DNA from: Levilactobacillus lanxiensis | Lineage (GTDB): Bacteria > Bacillota > Bacilli > Lactobacillales > Lactobacillaceae | DNA: 64,000 nucleotides | Direction: 5' to 3' | NCBI RefSeq assembly: GCF_016861655.1 | Contig: NZ_BOLN01000008.1 | Coordinates: 62,001-126,000 of the forward strand | Shown: positions 35,737-43,703 of the stretch, in pieces | Numbering within the stretch: position 1 is the stretch's first letter | Layout of the letters: each line of letters starts with the position of its first letter | Program-made: the position numbers and the translations under genes | The notes under the pieces: model-generated | What the model saw: the letters and a program-made list of their open reading frames with translations, nothing else | The model's database searches: none | Told to the model about the DNA's origin: nothing

Positions 35737-36216
35737 ATGTTACAACAATACAAGCACATTTTAGTCCCAGTTGATGGTTCCTACGAAGCCGAATTAGCTT
35801 TCAAGAAAGCGGTCGCTGTGGCTAAGCGTAACGATGCTGATTTACATCTCGTTCACGTTGTTGATACGCGGGCTTTCCAAAACATTTCCAGCTTCGATAC
35901 CAGCATGGTTGAACAAGTCACGGAAACGGCAAAGAAGACGCTGGACAAGTACGTGGCTGATGCGAAGGCTGATGGCCTGCAAAGCATCGACTACGCCATT
36001 GAGTATGGGGCACCTAAGACCATTATCGCACGGGACGTTCCTCGGGATAATGACACTGATTTGATCATGATTGGGGCAACTGGTTTAAACGCCGTTGAAC
36101 GCCTCTTGATTGGTTCCGTTACCGAATACGTTACTCGGACCGCCGTTTGCGACGTTATCGTCGTTCGGACTGACCTGAATAACCAACCAGCTAAGGTTAC
36201 CCACCCCGAAGCTTAA
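35737..36216 (+). CDS. Universal stress protein, UspA family
   Basis: 159-residue alpha/beta protein. It opens with YKHILVPVDGSYEAELAFKKAV and ends with the ATP-binding loop GATGLNAVERLLIGSVTEYV (G-2x-G-9x-G-S/T pattern), so it probably binds ATP. Start ATG 35737 (MLQQYKH), eight bases after AGAGG; a GTG three codons earlier overlaps that site. It has its own terminator. The 6S RNA lies upstream, a typical lactobacillus neighbourhood. Confidence 0.94.
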   Translation: MLQQYKHILVPVDGSYEAELAFKKAVAVAKRNDADLHLVHVVDTRAFQNISSFDTSMVEQVTETAKKTLDKYVADAKADGLQSIDYAIEYGAPKTIIARDVPRDNDTDLIMIGATGLNAVERLLIGSVTEYVTRTAVCDVIVVRTDLNNQPAKVTHPEA

Positions 36217-36236
36217 TTTAATTTTTGATGATTCCT

Positions 36237-36269
36237 CACGTCGCTGTTGATCAGCGGCGTGTTTTTTTT
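36237..36269 (+). terminator. Intrinsic terminator of the usp gene
   Basis: CACGTCGCTG TTGAT CAGCGGCGTG followed by eight T. Confidence 0.93.
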
Positions 36270-36273
36270 GCGC

Positions 36274-36317
36274 AAAAAAAGACCGGCTACCGAAATTTCT
36301 CCGATTGCTGGTCTGCT
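36274..36317 (-). terminator. Intrinsic terminator of the XRE regulator gene
   Basis: Minus-strand GACCAGCAATCGG, loop, CGGTAGCCGGTC followed by seven T, convergent with the usp terminator. Confidence 0.82.
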
Positions 36318-36327
36318 AAATGTGAAC

Positions 36328-37188
36328 TTAATCTGCGAACACGGATGAACCTGCGGCCGGTGCCAACCGTTCCTGTAACGGAATGTTGTGGGTCACCAGG
36401 GCCAACGTCTTGGCAATCATCAGACTGCGTTTGGCGGCCGTCTTGGCCATCAGGGCTTGTTCTGCCTGTCCCTTAACCTCGTACAAGACATCGATCAGAT
36501 AAAGCGAGGCTTGGCGTTTCACGGCCTCTAAGGCGGACTCAACACTTTCAACCACCAATTGGGGCTGTTGGAGCGTCAAATACATTTGGGCAATCTGATA
36601 ACGCGCCCAAACCAGGCGTTTGAAATCAATCTCATCGTGCCACTCGAAATCATCAAGGTAGCTAACGGCCTCACCTAAGTAGTAACGGGCCTTGTCCAGT
36701 TCCTCACGCTTCAAGTACGCAGCGGCCATCCCCACGTTGCCCACGATGGCGTACAGGTCCCAAGGCATCTGGTAAGACCGGTGCAGTAACAGGTTGAAGT
36801 GAAAAATCGCTTCGTCTGGCCGGCCATGTGCCCCGAGTTCAATGAAGCCGCGGTAGTAATGGTACCGTTCGCGATCAAAGGCCGTGGCGACCTCATTCAT
36901 ATCAATCTCTTCTAGGGAATCCGCCGCCGCGGTATAGTCGCTCCGCCGAATCGCCAAGGAGATTTCATCAAATTGTTCGTCCATGCTACTGCCCACTCCG
37001 GCCAACACGTCCGTTAAAGAAACGTTGAGTCGGCGGCAAACCTGCAACATGATCTTAATGCTTGGAATCTTGTTCTTCTTTTCCATCAAGCTTACGGTCG
37101 CCTGCGTACAGATCCCGTCAGCCAGTTCTTGCTGTGACATGTTTTTTTGTTTTCGATATTGCTTAACTTTATTCCCTAATAACCGCAT
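36328..37188 (-). CDS. XRE-family regulator with TPR domain (PlcR/Rgg-like, RNPP type)
   Basis: 286 residues. The N-terminal Cro/C1 helix-turn-helix (about 3-62) reads LGNKVKQYRKQKNMSQQELADGICTQATVSLMEKKNKIPS. The rest (about 75-280) is helical TPR-like, with units such as YLKREELDKARYYLGEAVSYL. This is the layout of RNPP regulators, which often bind short secreted peptides. No convincing pheromone peptide gene was found next to it, so peptide control is unproven. ATG follows GGGAGAG. Confidence 0.88.
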   Translation of the reverse strand: MRLLGNKVKQYRKQKNMSQQELADGICTQATVSLMEKKNKIPSIKIMLQVCRRLNVSLTDVLAGVGSSMDEQFDEISLAIRRSDYTAAADSLEEIDMNEVATAFDRERYHYYRGFIELGAHGRPDEAIFHFNLLLHRSYQMPWDLYAIVGNVGMAAAYLKREELDKARYYLGEAVSYLDDFEWHDEIDFKRLVWARYQIAQMYLTLQQPQLVVESVESALEAVKRQASLYLIDVLYEVKGQAEQALMAKTAAKRSLMIAKTLALVTHNIPLQERLAPAAGSSVFAD

Positions 37189-37322
37189 CTGCTCTCTCCC
37201 TCACGTACTGTAACGCTGGTCAGTTGCCAATTCTGATAAAGCCGAACATTACGTTTGAATCGCGTTGACTGAGAGCTCTAGCCGTCGACGCTCGTTCACT
37301 AGAACTCTTCCCCTGGAAAAAT

Positions 37323-37430
37323 AATGGCCTAGTCCGGTTCCTTTATCATTAATACTAATAATAAGGGATTTATCACGGAATACAAGAAATATGCCAGTTT
37401 ATTAAGGAACTCTAATCTGTCTAGGCCATT
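37323..37430. repeat. Long imperfect inverted repeat upstream of the XRE regulator
   Basis: AATGGCCTAG (37323) and CTAGGCCATT (37421) are exact complements. Inside them GGTTCCTT and AAGGAAC also pair around an AT-rich centre. Both ends are flanked by T/A tracts. It could be a bidirectional terminator or a small RNA. The remaining bases of 37189-37605 show no gene. Confidence 0.6.
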
Positions 37431-37445
37431 TTATCATTCTAATAT

Positions 37446-37486
37446 AAAAAGAATTATAAACGGCAACTTTAGCCGGATATAATTCT
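37446..37486 (-). terminator. Probable terminator of the GDPD gene
   Basis: Minus-strand GAATTATATCCGGC / GCCGTTTATAATTC hairpin followed by TTTTTATA, about 120 bp beyond the GDPD stop. Confidence 0.75.
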
Positions 37487-37605
37487 CTAATTAGTTCATT
37501 TCATTCGTTTATTCATTCATAACTCTTTTTGCGTAATAGTCATTAATCGGCTCAATGCTCACGCTTGTGTACGACACCTGACTAAACCAGAACGAGCCCC
37601 ACCCG

Positions 37606-39210
37606 CTACAAATAACTGAATACAAAGTTCTGCAGGACCGCCCACCAATTCGCTGCGGGCCGCTGCTGGGACACGCCCCGTAGTCGGGACAATTCATTGG
37701 TGATTTGCCCATCGGCACCCAACGCCCACATGCGCGTCATGGTGCTCCGGGAGTCCGGCGTCCACAGGTAGGCCTTCGCCCCCAATTGATGCGCCGCCAA
37801 AATAAATTGTTGGCTGACGGAGATCCGCTGAAAGGAGTAAAAGTCCGCCGGAATCGACGACGGCGCCACCCAGTTAAACGGCGTAATGTAGCCGACGCGT
37901 AACTGTGGCGTGGTCCGCTTCACCTGGGTCACCACCCGGTAATCCAGTGAATGAACCGCCGAGTGATCCGCCGCCAGCCGTGGGCCATACTCTCGGGCAA
38001 ACCGTGCCGCCATCCCCTGGGAATCCGCTGGGGTCGTCTTAATTTCCACCAACAAGGGCTGATGCAGGCGTTCTGCCGTCCTCAGGTAGGTCGACCAACT
38101 CACCAAGTGGTCGTGATAGCCATTTTCGTGGACTGTCAGCCGTTGTAGTTGAGCTAGGGTCAACGAGTGTGGCGTCACGTTACGGCCTGCGAGAGTGGCT
38201 AAATTTTCATCGTGAAGCACCACCCACTGATGATCCCGGGCCTCGTGCAGGTCCATTTCCACGTAGGTCGGATGCTGACGGCTGACATAGCGTAGCGCCC
38301 CCAACGTGTTCTGGACCCCATGACCATGATCCACGCCCCGGTGACTGATCAGGGCCATTGGGGAAAATTGGGGCGTTTGGTAAATAGCTTGGGTGCTGAT
38401 GCAGGCCGCAGCAAACACGATCACGCCCACTAGCGCGCCAAGCTGTCGCCGGGGACTACGGGAACTGGTAACGGACGGCTGCCCGCACCAGCTCCACACC
38501 AACGTGATGATGCTCAAACTGGTGACCAGTAACAAGCCCAATAAAATCAGGCCAAGCGACCCCCAGGCGAGGAAACGCGCACTTCCGGCACCTAGGTGCG
38601 GGCCCCACCACCAATTTAAGCCGACAAACAACTCTGCCCAAATCAGCCAGGCCAGCGTCAACCCCGCGGTGACCAATAGTGCGCCCACCATCTGTCGCCA
38701 AGTTCCGGGATGGCTGATCTGCGGCGTCAACCGGCGAAAATGGCGTGGCCCCCACAGGAGGCAATACCCCGCCACGACCACATAGATAATGGCGACTACG
38801 ATACCCACCGGCCGCCGGTGTAATCCGACAGCGTTGACCCACATGGCGGGCACTGGCAAGCGAACCAGCAGGCGACTGCTCAGGCCCCAGAGACCAAACG
38901 GCAACGTCAGGATGATCAGGCCCAGTTCTACGAACAACCAGGTCCCCTTGTTGCGCCAAACCAGTTGCCAGCTTTGCCAGGCGGCCGGTCGGCGACCAAT
39001 TAGGGTCAGGGTCAGCTGCGTTAATTGCCAGGCACCCACTATCAGCGTCAGTAAGATCAGGGCGATGCCGGCAACGCTCCACCCCGGCACTTGTCCCAGC
39101 AACCGCAACCCGGTGAACAGCAGAACGGCGAGTCCCCACCCCAACGCCAGGTTCGGGCCCTGAATGCCAATTGTCCACGCCCGTTTCAGTTCATTTCGCC
39201 AAGACCGCAC
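37606..39210 (-). CDS. Membrane-anchored glycerophosphodiester phosphodiesterase
   Basis: Hydrolyses glycerophosphodiesters (or polyglycerol-phosphate such as lipoteichoic acid) to glycerol phosphate. The 534 residues split into an N-terminal membrane domain with about seven helices (1-275) and an extracytoplasmic GDPD domain (about 280-520). The latter has the catalytic LISHRGVDHGHGVQNTLGAL, metal-binding VEMDLHEARDHQWVVLHDENL and VEIKTTP. The C-terminus ends in a short hydrophobic stretch. Start GTG with AAGGGG upstream. It lies downstream of ddl, past the ddl terminator. Confidence 0.92.
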   Translation of the reverse strand: MRSWRNELKRAWTIGIQGPNLALGWGLAVLLFTGLRLLGQVPGWSVAGIALILLTLIVGAWQLTQLTLTLIGRRPAAWQSWQLVWRNKGTWLFVELGLIILTLPFGLWGLSSRLLVRLPVPAMWVNAVGLHRRPVGIVVAIIYVVVAGYCLLWGPRHFRRLTPQISHPGTWRQMVGALLVTAGLTLAWLIWAELFVGLNWWWGPHLGAGSARFLAWGSLGLILLGLLLVTSLSIITLVWSWCGQPSVTSSRSPRRQLGALVGVIVFAAACISTQAIYQTPQFSPMALISHRGVDHGHGVQNTLGALRYVSRQHPTYVEMDLHEARDHQWVVLHDENLATLAGRNVTPHSLTLAQLQRLTVHENGYHDHLVSWSTYLRTAERLHQPLLVEIKTTPADSQGMAARFAREYGPRLAADHSAVHSLDYRVVTQVKRTTPQLRVGYITPFNWVAPSSIPADFYSFQRISVSQQFILAAHQLGAKAYLWTPDSRSTMTRMWALGADGQITNELSRLRGVSQQRPAANWWAVLQNFVFSYL

Positions 39211-39230
39211 ACCGGTCCACCCCTTTCCAT

Positions 39231-39270
39231 CAAAAAAAGCCGGTCAGAACGTTTCCGCTCCGCCGACTTT
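39231..39270 (-). terminator. Intrinsic terminator of ddl
   Basis: Minus-strand AGTCGGCGGAGCG GAAA CGTTCTGACCGGCT followed by a T run, between the ddl stop and the GDPD start. Confidence 0.85.
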
Positions 39271-39283
39271 CTCGTAAAATCTG

Positions 39284-40426
39284 TTAGTTCTTTGGCTTGT
39301 AAGTTGATGCCGCTGAATGGTCATCCAACGGAATAAAGTCATAGGCCAATTCGTCTTGGTACTTGAACTCATCTAAGCCCAATTGAATCAGACGGTCGAT
39401 CAAGTCGGCATAACTGATGCCCGTTGCTTGCCACAATTGTGGGTACAGGCTAATGTTGGTGAACCCAGGCAAGGTGTTGACCTCACCGACGTAGGGCACG
39501 CCATCTTTGGAGACCAGGTAATCAATCCGAGCCATCCCCTTCAACCCAAGCGCAGCGTAGGTGTCTAAGCCCATCTGCGTGATTTCAGCGGTCAGGTCAG
39601 CGGATAATTTAACGGGCACTTCAAAGGTCACGCCACTAGCGTCCACGAACTTGTTGTTGTAGTCGTAGAAGACATCTGAATCTGGTACCCGAATGGCCCC
39701 GAGCTTGGAAGCTTGTGGCTTTTCGTTACCCAAAATGGAAATTTCGACTTCTTCAGGACCGTCGATGGTTTGTTCCACTAAGACCTTGTAATCGTACCGG
39801 AAGGCGTCAGCGATACCCTCGTCGAATGCCTTTTCGTTACCTGCCTTGTGAATTCCCACTGATGAACCCTGGTTCGCTGGCTTGATGAAGACGTTGTCGC
39901 CCAATTTTGCTTGAACGGTCGCGTAATCGTAGTCGTCGCGGTTTTCCGGCGTTAAGACCAAGTACTTGGTATTGCGGATGCCGTGCGCGGTCAAGACCTG
40001 CTTCGTCATATCCTTATCAAAGGCCACGGCCGATGCTAAGACGCCACTCCCCACGTAAGGCTTTTTCAGTAACCGGAAAAGCCCCTGGATCGTACCGTCT
40101 TCACCCAAGTTACCATGAATAATTGGGAAGAAAACATCGATGTCCTTTGCTTGAGATAAATTCCAAATGGGTGCCAATGGGTTGGATGCGTCTACTTTGG
40201 TTTGTTCCTCAGCTGCCACCGTTAATTCGTCTTCGCCATCAAAGACGCGACGAGATGCGGCATCGCTCAAAACAAAGCCGTCCCGGGTCAGTAAGAATAA
40301 ACTAACGTCGTAACGGTCCTTGTCCATTGCGTCATAAATATTGTGTGCTGAACGCTTAGAGACGTCATGCTCCGAGGAATTGCCACCGAATAATAGACCT
40401 ACGTGTAACTTGCTTTTCGTTTCCAT
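39284..40426 (-). CDS. ddl: D-alanine--D-alanine/D-lactate ligase
   Basis: ATP-grasp enzyme joining the two terminal residues of the peptidoglycan stem peptide. 380 residues: LHVGLLFGGNSSEHDVS, glycine loop KPANQGSSVG, EEVEISILGNEKP, and EVNTLPGFTNISLYPQLW. The position that is Tyr in D-Ala-D-Ala ligases (DYEAKY-type) is Phe here (FYDYNNKFVD). That is the mark of D-Ala-D-lactate ligases of intrinsically vancomycin-resistant lactobacilli. Start METKSKLH at 40426 is preferred, with AGGATGAG upstream; four more codons are possible. Confidence 0.95.
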   Translation of the reverse strand: METKSKLHVGLLFGGNSSEHDVSKRSAHNIYDAMDKDRYDVSLFLLTRDGFVLSDAASRRVFDGEDELTVAAEEQTKVDASNPLAPIWNLSQAKDIDVFFPIIHGNLGEDGTIQGLFRLLKKPYVGSGVLASAVAFDKDMTKQVLTAHGIRNTKYLVLTPENRDDYDYATVQAKLGDNVFIKPANQGSSVGIHKAGNEKAFDEGIADAFRYDYKVLVEQTIDGPEEVEISILGNEKPQASKLGAIRVPDSDVFYDYNNKFVDASGVTFEVPVKLSADLTAEITQMGLDTYAALGLKGMARIDYLVSKDGVPYVGEVNTLPGFTNISLYPQLWQATGISYADLIDRLIQLGLDEFKYQDELAYDFIPLDDHSAASTYKPKN

Positions 40427-40501
40427 GTTGTCACTCATCCTATTCGTATATATTTCGGTTAGCCTTCAGTATACCATTTCTCGAAATAATTGAGAATCGA
40501 T

Positions 40502-41473
40502 TCAGCCTAAAAAATCGATGGTCGAGTTTAAATATTTTTTAAGCGACTGGGGGAGGCTCTCTTGCAACCGCAAGGAATCCAATAAACGCTTACGGTTAAA
40601 GAACCGATTCCAGCCTGCAATCGTATCCGGCCGGCGATGCAAGGCGACCTGTTGCCGCCAACTCTTGAGTGCCAGCAACAGCGTTTCCTCGTATAAGTCG
40701 TGGCGGTTCGCCAATTCCGTTAAGAACGTGGCGATCCGGTCGTTCTCCCCGTAGATCAGCGGCGTGTTCAGGCGCTTGATTCGTTCAATCAGGGTCATCA
40801 TCAAAAATAATTTGTCGGCTCGCGTCAGATTTTGATTGCCAGCCAGCACGCTCAAGAGGTCCGTGGCAGCGGTAAAGGCGTGCGCCCACCCGTAGTGGTT
40901 CACAAAGCCCCGCGTGTCCGTTTCCAAACAAAGGTAAGCGGCCGCTAAGACGACGGTCGGTTGCAGGTCCGGGTCGACCGGCACCTTGTCCGGCGAGATG
41001 AAGTGCAACAGCACCGCTAACATCGCCACGCGCCCGGCCCGGCCAAACACGGCGGCGTTGGCCGGCTCTAAGATATGGTCAAACAAGGCTTCCGGGTCCC
41101 GCAGCTGTTGGAACAGGTAGGTCAACTGACCGCTGTCCAAGGCATTCTGTTGCAGCGCATCGTATAGCGAGAAATTGATGCCCTGATAACGGAGACCGGG
41201 GTCGAGGGATGACAGGTGGTCGATCAGGTTGGTCATTTGCGCGCGCGACAAGGTGACCGGCACATTATCGTTGAGTTGCGACCGCAGCTCTTCTAAAATG
41301 TCCTGGATATCATCTCCGTCATCTGGCAACTGGACAGCCGTCCGCCGACGCCGGTGAATGTCGTCCATAATCTTCCCCAACCGGGTGCCCAATGACTGGT
41401 ATACCTCGCCATTACGCACCTGCGTATTCAAGTCGCTGAGCTCCTGCAACACCTGTGCTACCTGTTCATCCAT
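40502..41473 (-). CDS. DUF2785 family protein
   Basis: 323-residue soluble, helical protein. The family signature is visible as RGFVNHYGWAHAFTAATDLLSVL near 190-212, with SPDKVPVDPDLQPTVVLAAAYL before it and a C-terminal half of helices. No function is established. Start ATG 41473 (MDEQVAQVLQELS), seven bases after GGAGG. It lies between the SPFH gene and ddl with gaps of about 75-90 bp; no clear terminator separates it from ddl. Confidence 0.85.
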   Translation of the reverse strand: MDEQVAQVLQELSDLNTQVRNGEVYQSLGTRLGKIMDDIHRRRRTAVQLPDDGDDIQDILEELRSQLNDNVPVTLSRAQMTNLIDHLSSLDPGLRYQGINFSLYDALQQNALDSGQLTYLFQQLRDPEALFDHILEPANAAVFGRAGRVAMLAVLLHFISPDKVPVDPDLQPTVVLAAAYLCLETDTRGFVNHYGWAHAFTAATDLLSVLAGNQNLTRADKLFLMMTLIERIKRLNTPLIYGENDRIATFLTELANRHDLYEETLLLALKSWRQQVALHRRPDTIAGWNRFFNRKRLLDSLRLQESLPQSLKKYLNSTIDFLG

Positions 41474-41562
41474 CAAGAAACCTCCATCGTTCAATCTTTT
41501 TGCTACCAGTTACGCTTGCGAGCACCCCCTGCTCAGCAAAATGCTAACTGGGAAAATGCTTG

Positions 41563-42411
41563 CTACTCGACCATTTTCCCAGTATTTATGACGGGCTGAG
41601 AACCCCGTTCGTTAATGATTGTGACCATCATGTTGTTGATCAGTTGAATCTTTTGACTATCGGTTAATTCCAAATTGGTTTCGGCCGCCAACCGTTCGAT
41701 GGCGCCTTCCGTAATGGAGACCGCCCCTTCGACAATGATTTTCCGGGCCGATAGGATGGCCTGGGACTGTTGCCGTTGTAGCATCGCAGACGCAATTTCC
41801 GTGGCGTAAGCCAGGTGCGTCAGCCGTGTCTCCATGATTTCCACCCCGGCCACGTTCAGCCGCGCCTGGAGTTCTTCGGTTAAGTGGTTAGAAACTTCTG
41901 TCGGATTGCTTCGCAGCGTCAGGGCCTTGCCATCGCCAAAATTGTCATAGGCATATTCAGAGGCCACGTGCCGGATAGCCGATTCACTTTGAATTTCCAC
42001 AAATTGTTCGTAATCTTCCACCGCAAACAGGGCTTTACTGGTGTCGACCACCTTAAACACGATGACCGCCGCAATTTCCACGGGATTCCCTTGTAAGTCG
42101 TTAACTTTCAAAATGGCACTGTTAAAGTTGCGGACCCGTAAGGACACCGTTGCCTTGTTGGTCAGCGGCACGGTCAGATACAACCCAGCCTCCCGAATTG
42201 TGCCGATGTACCGGCCAAAGAAGGTCAACACTTTGGATTGGTTAGGACTGATGATCGTTAAACTGCTAGCCCCTAAAACGGCAATGATGACTAACAGCCC
42301 ACCTAAAACGGGCACCCCGGCAACACTGAGGTAGACCCCACCAGCCAAAACAATCAGGACTAAAATCAGACCTAAATAACCGTTAATGTGAAAAACGTTC
42401 TTTTCTTCCAT
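41563..42411 (-). CDS. SPFH/Band 7 domain membrane protein
   Basis: 282 residues. Two adjacent hydrophobic segments (about 9-50) form the N-terminal anchor. The SPFH domain follows (SPNQSKVLTFFGRYIGTIREAGLYLTVPL to LTHLAYATEIASAMLQRQQSQAIL), then a short helix-rich tail. Stomatin/flotillin-type proteins assemble membrane microdomains and protease complexes. The exact role is unknown. Start ATG 42411 is eight bases from GGAG. Confidence 0.92.
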   Translation of the reverse strand: MEEKNVFHINGYLGLILVLIVLAGGVYLSVAGVPVLGGLLVIIAVLGASSLTIISPNQSKVLTFFGRYIGTIREAGLYLTVPLTNKATVSLRVRNFNSAILKVNDLQGNPVEIAAVIVFKVVDTSKALFAVEDYEQFVEIQSESAIRHVASEYAYDNFGDGKALTLRSNPTEVSNHLTEELQARLNVAGVEIMETRLTHLAYATEIASAMLQRQQSQAILSARKIIVEGAVSITEGAIERLAAETNLELTDSQKIQLINNMMVTIINERGSQPVINTGKMVE

Positions 42412-42501
42412 GAAACTCACTCCAATCCCCTTAATAGTTCTATTATACCCGACTAGCCCCTAAACCCCTAAGAAACCGCTAACTTTTAGTTTTAATTGCG
42501 T

Positions 42502-42690
42502 TCCCGACGGCGGGTCCAAGCAGCCCTGCTGTGGGGCACGGTTCCAGCCTGAGGAACGGTCTTCCACCTCGCCTGGAAGCCTAGAAACCCACTAGTCTCC
42601 CAGGTCGTCCCGTGCTCTAAACTGAGAAATTCACTCAGTTAAGACCACCGACACAGCTGGTCAACTTGACCCGCCTCTGGTCACTCACAC
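42502..42690 (-). repeat. Family B structured repeat, copy B2
   Basis: Reverse-orientation copy. Closing arms GGCGGGTCCAAG and CTTGACCCGCC pair with one bulge. Stem 2 is GCTGTGG/CGACACAGC. Inner hairpins: AACTGAG/CTCAGTT (near 42628-42650), a CCTGGAAGCC / CTCCCAGG arm, and the GGTTCCAGCC / GGTCTTCC arm. About 90 bp upstream of the SPFH gene. Confidence 0.85.
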
Positions 42691-42887
42691 TAATTTAGCC
42701 TTTTCTGATGAGTTATCCACGTAATTGTCTCAAGCTAAGTATAATTACATAATTGCTGATTTTACGAATTTTTGCTACATACAACTATTATCCATTTGCC
42801 GCAAACCAAATCAATTGTATCTTCCAAATATGTAACGTAGCTATATCTGAAACTAATTACCGCTAAGGCACAGCCCACCTCTACCAG

Positions 42888-42975
42888 CGAGTGAACCCGT
42901 TTTTTCGGGCCAAACCAATGTCAGCCACAGAATTGGTGAAAATTAGACCACTGAGCCAGTCTTAGTGACCAAGAC
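42888..42975 (+). repeat. Diverged direct duplicate of the B3 left flank
   Basis: Bases from CGAGTGAACCCG through CAGTCTTAGTGACC recur 119 bp later (from 43007) as CGAGTGAACCCG through CAGTGTCAGTGACC, with about 15 percent differences. Only the left edge of the element is present; the folded core is absent. Confidence 0.75.
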
Positions 42976-43042
42976 TAACCTTCTGCCTACCAGCCAAACA
43001 CCCCACCGAGTGAACCCGCTTTTTCACGGGCCAAACCAGTCC

Positions 43043-43308
43043 CAGCCGCAGGGATGGTGAAAATTAGCCCGCTGAGCCAGTGTCAGTGACCAGAGGCGGA
43101 TCAAGCCAGACAGCTGTGTCGATGGTCTTAGCTGAGCGGCTTTCTCAGCTTAGAGCATAGGACGACCTTTGAGACCGCCTTGTGGCTCAAAGTCGAGGTG
43201 GAAGCCCGCCTCTCAGGCTGGAACCGCCCCCACAGCAGGGTGGCTTGAATCCGCCGCCGGGAACGACCAGCCACAGCGCCACGGCCCATTTTCACCATCC
43301 CGGAGGCG
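43043..43308 (+). repeat. Composite repeat B3: family B core inside family A-type outer arms
   Basis: Outer edges GGGATGGTGAAAAT (43051) and ATTTTCACCATCCC (to 43300) are the A-type closing stem, ending CCGGAGGCG. Nested inside is a whole B element: arms GGCGGATCAAGCCA / TGGCTTGAATCCGCC, stem 2 GCTGTG/CACAGC, hairpin AGCTGAG/CTCAGCT, hairpin CGACCTTTGAG / CTCAAAGTCG, and an AGCC/GGCT arm. Located just downstream of the gcvH-like gene and its terminator. Confidence 0.85.
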
Positions 43309-43330
43309 ATGACAACACATATTTTTACAT

Positions 43331-43370
43331 AAAAAAGCCGGTTCAACTCCGTGGGGAGTTGGACCGGCTG
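43331..43370 (-). terminator. Intrinsic terminator of the GcvH-like gene
   Basis: Minus-strand AGCCGGTCCAACTCC, loop, GGAGTTGAACCGGCT followed by TTTTTT. Confidence 0.93.
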
Positions 43371-43385
43371 GTATTTCAGCGAGGA

Positions 43386-43688
43386 TTAGTCTTCTTGAAC
43401 GTCGACAAACCAAGCTGCATCAGTATCGCTACCGTTTAAAGCATCGAAATCGTTGGCCAAAGCATCGTTAACGGCCGTCACCTTACCAGAAACGGGACTA
43501 GGAATGTCAGAAACCGCCTTGTCAGCTTCAACGCTCAACAGGTTTTCACCCTTCTTAACGTCATCGCCAACGGCTGGTAACTTGGCAAACTTGATGGTGC
43601 CTAATTCGTCTTGACCCTCGGTGGTTAACCCAATCCGAGTGCCGTCGTTAACTGCTTTCGTCCAGAAGTACTTTACCATTTCACTCAT
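43386..43688 (-). CDS. GcvH-like lipoyl-domain protein
   Basis: 100-residue protein with the glycine cleavage H fold: GTIKFAKLPAVGDDVKKGENLLSVEADKAVSDIPSPVSGKV. The Lys in EADKAVSD is the lipoylation site. It is shorter than full GcvH (about 125 residues). No gcvP or gcvT lies nearby, so it may serve as a lipoyl carrier or relay rather than in glycine cleavage. Start ATG 43688 after AAGGAG. It is 16 bp downstream of rodA and could share its transcript. Confidence 0.9.
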   Translation of the reverse strand: MSEMVKYFWTKAVNDGTRIGLTTEGQDELGTIKFAKLPAVGDDVKKGENLLSVEADKAVSDIPSPVSGKVTAVNDALANDFDALNGSDTDAAWFVDVQED

Positions 43689-43703
43689 GAAAATAATCTC
43701 CTT

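Noticed and set aside
38456-39178. 240-codon frame inside the GDPD gene
   Set aside because: Alternative frame of a GC-rich gene, no domain and no start signal; the GDPD frame has membrane helices and catalytic motifs.
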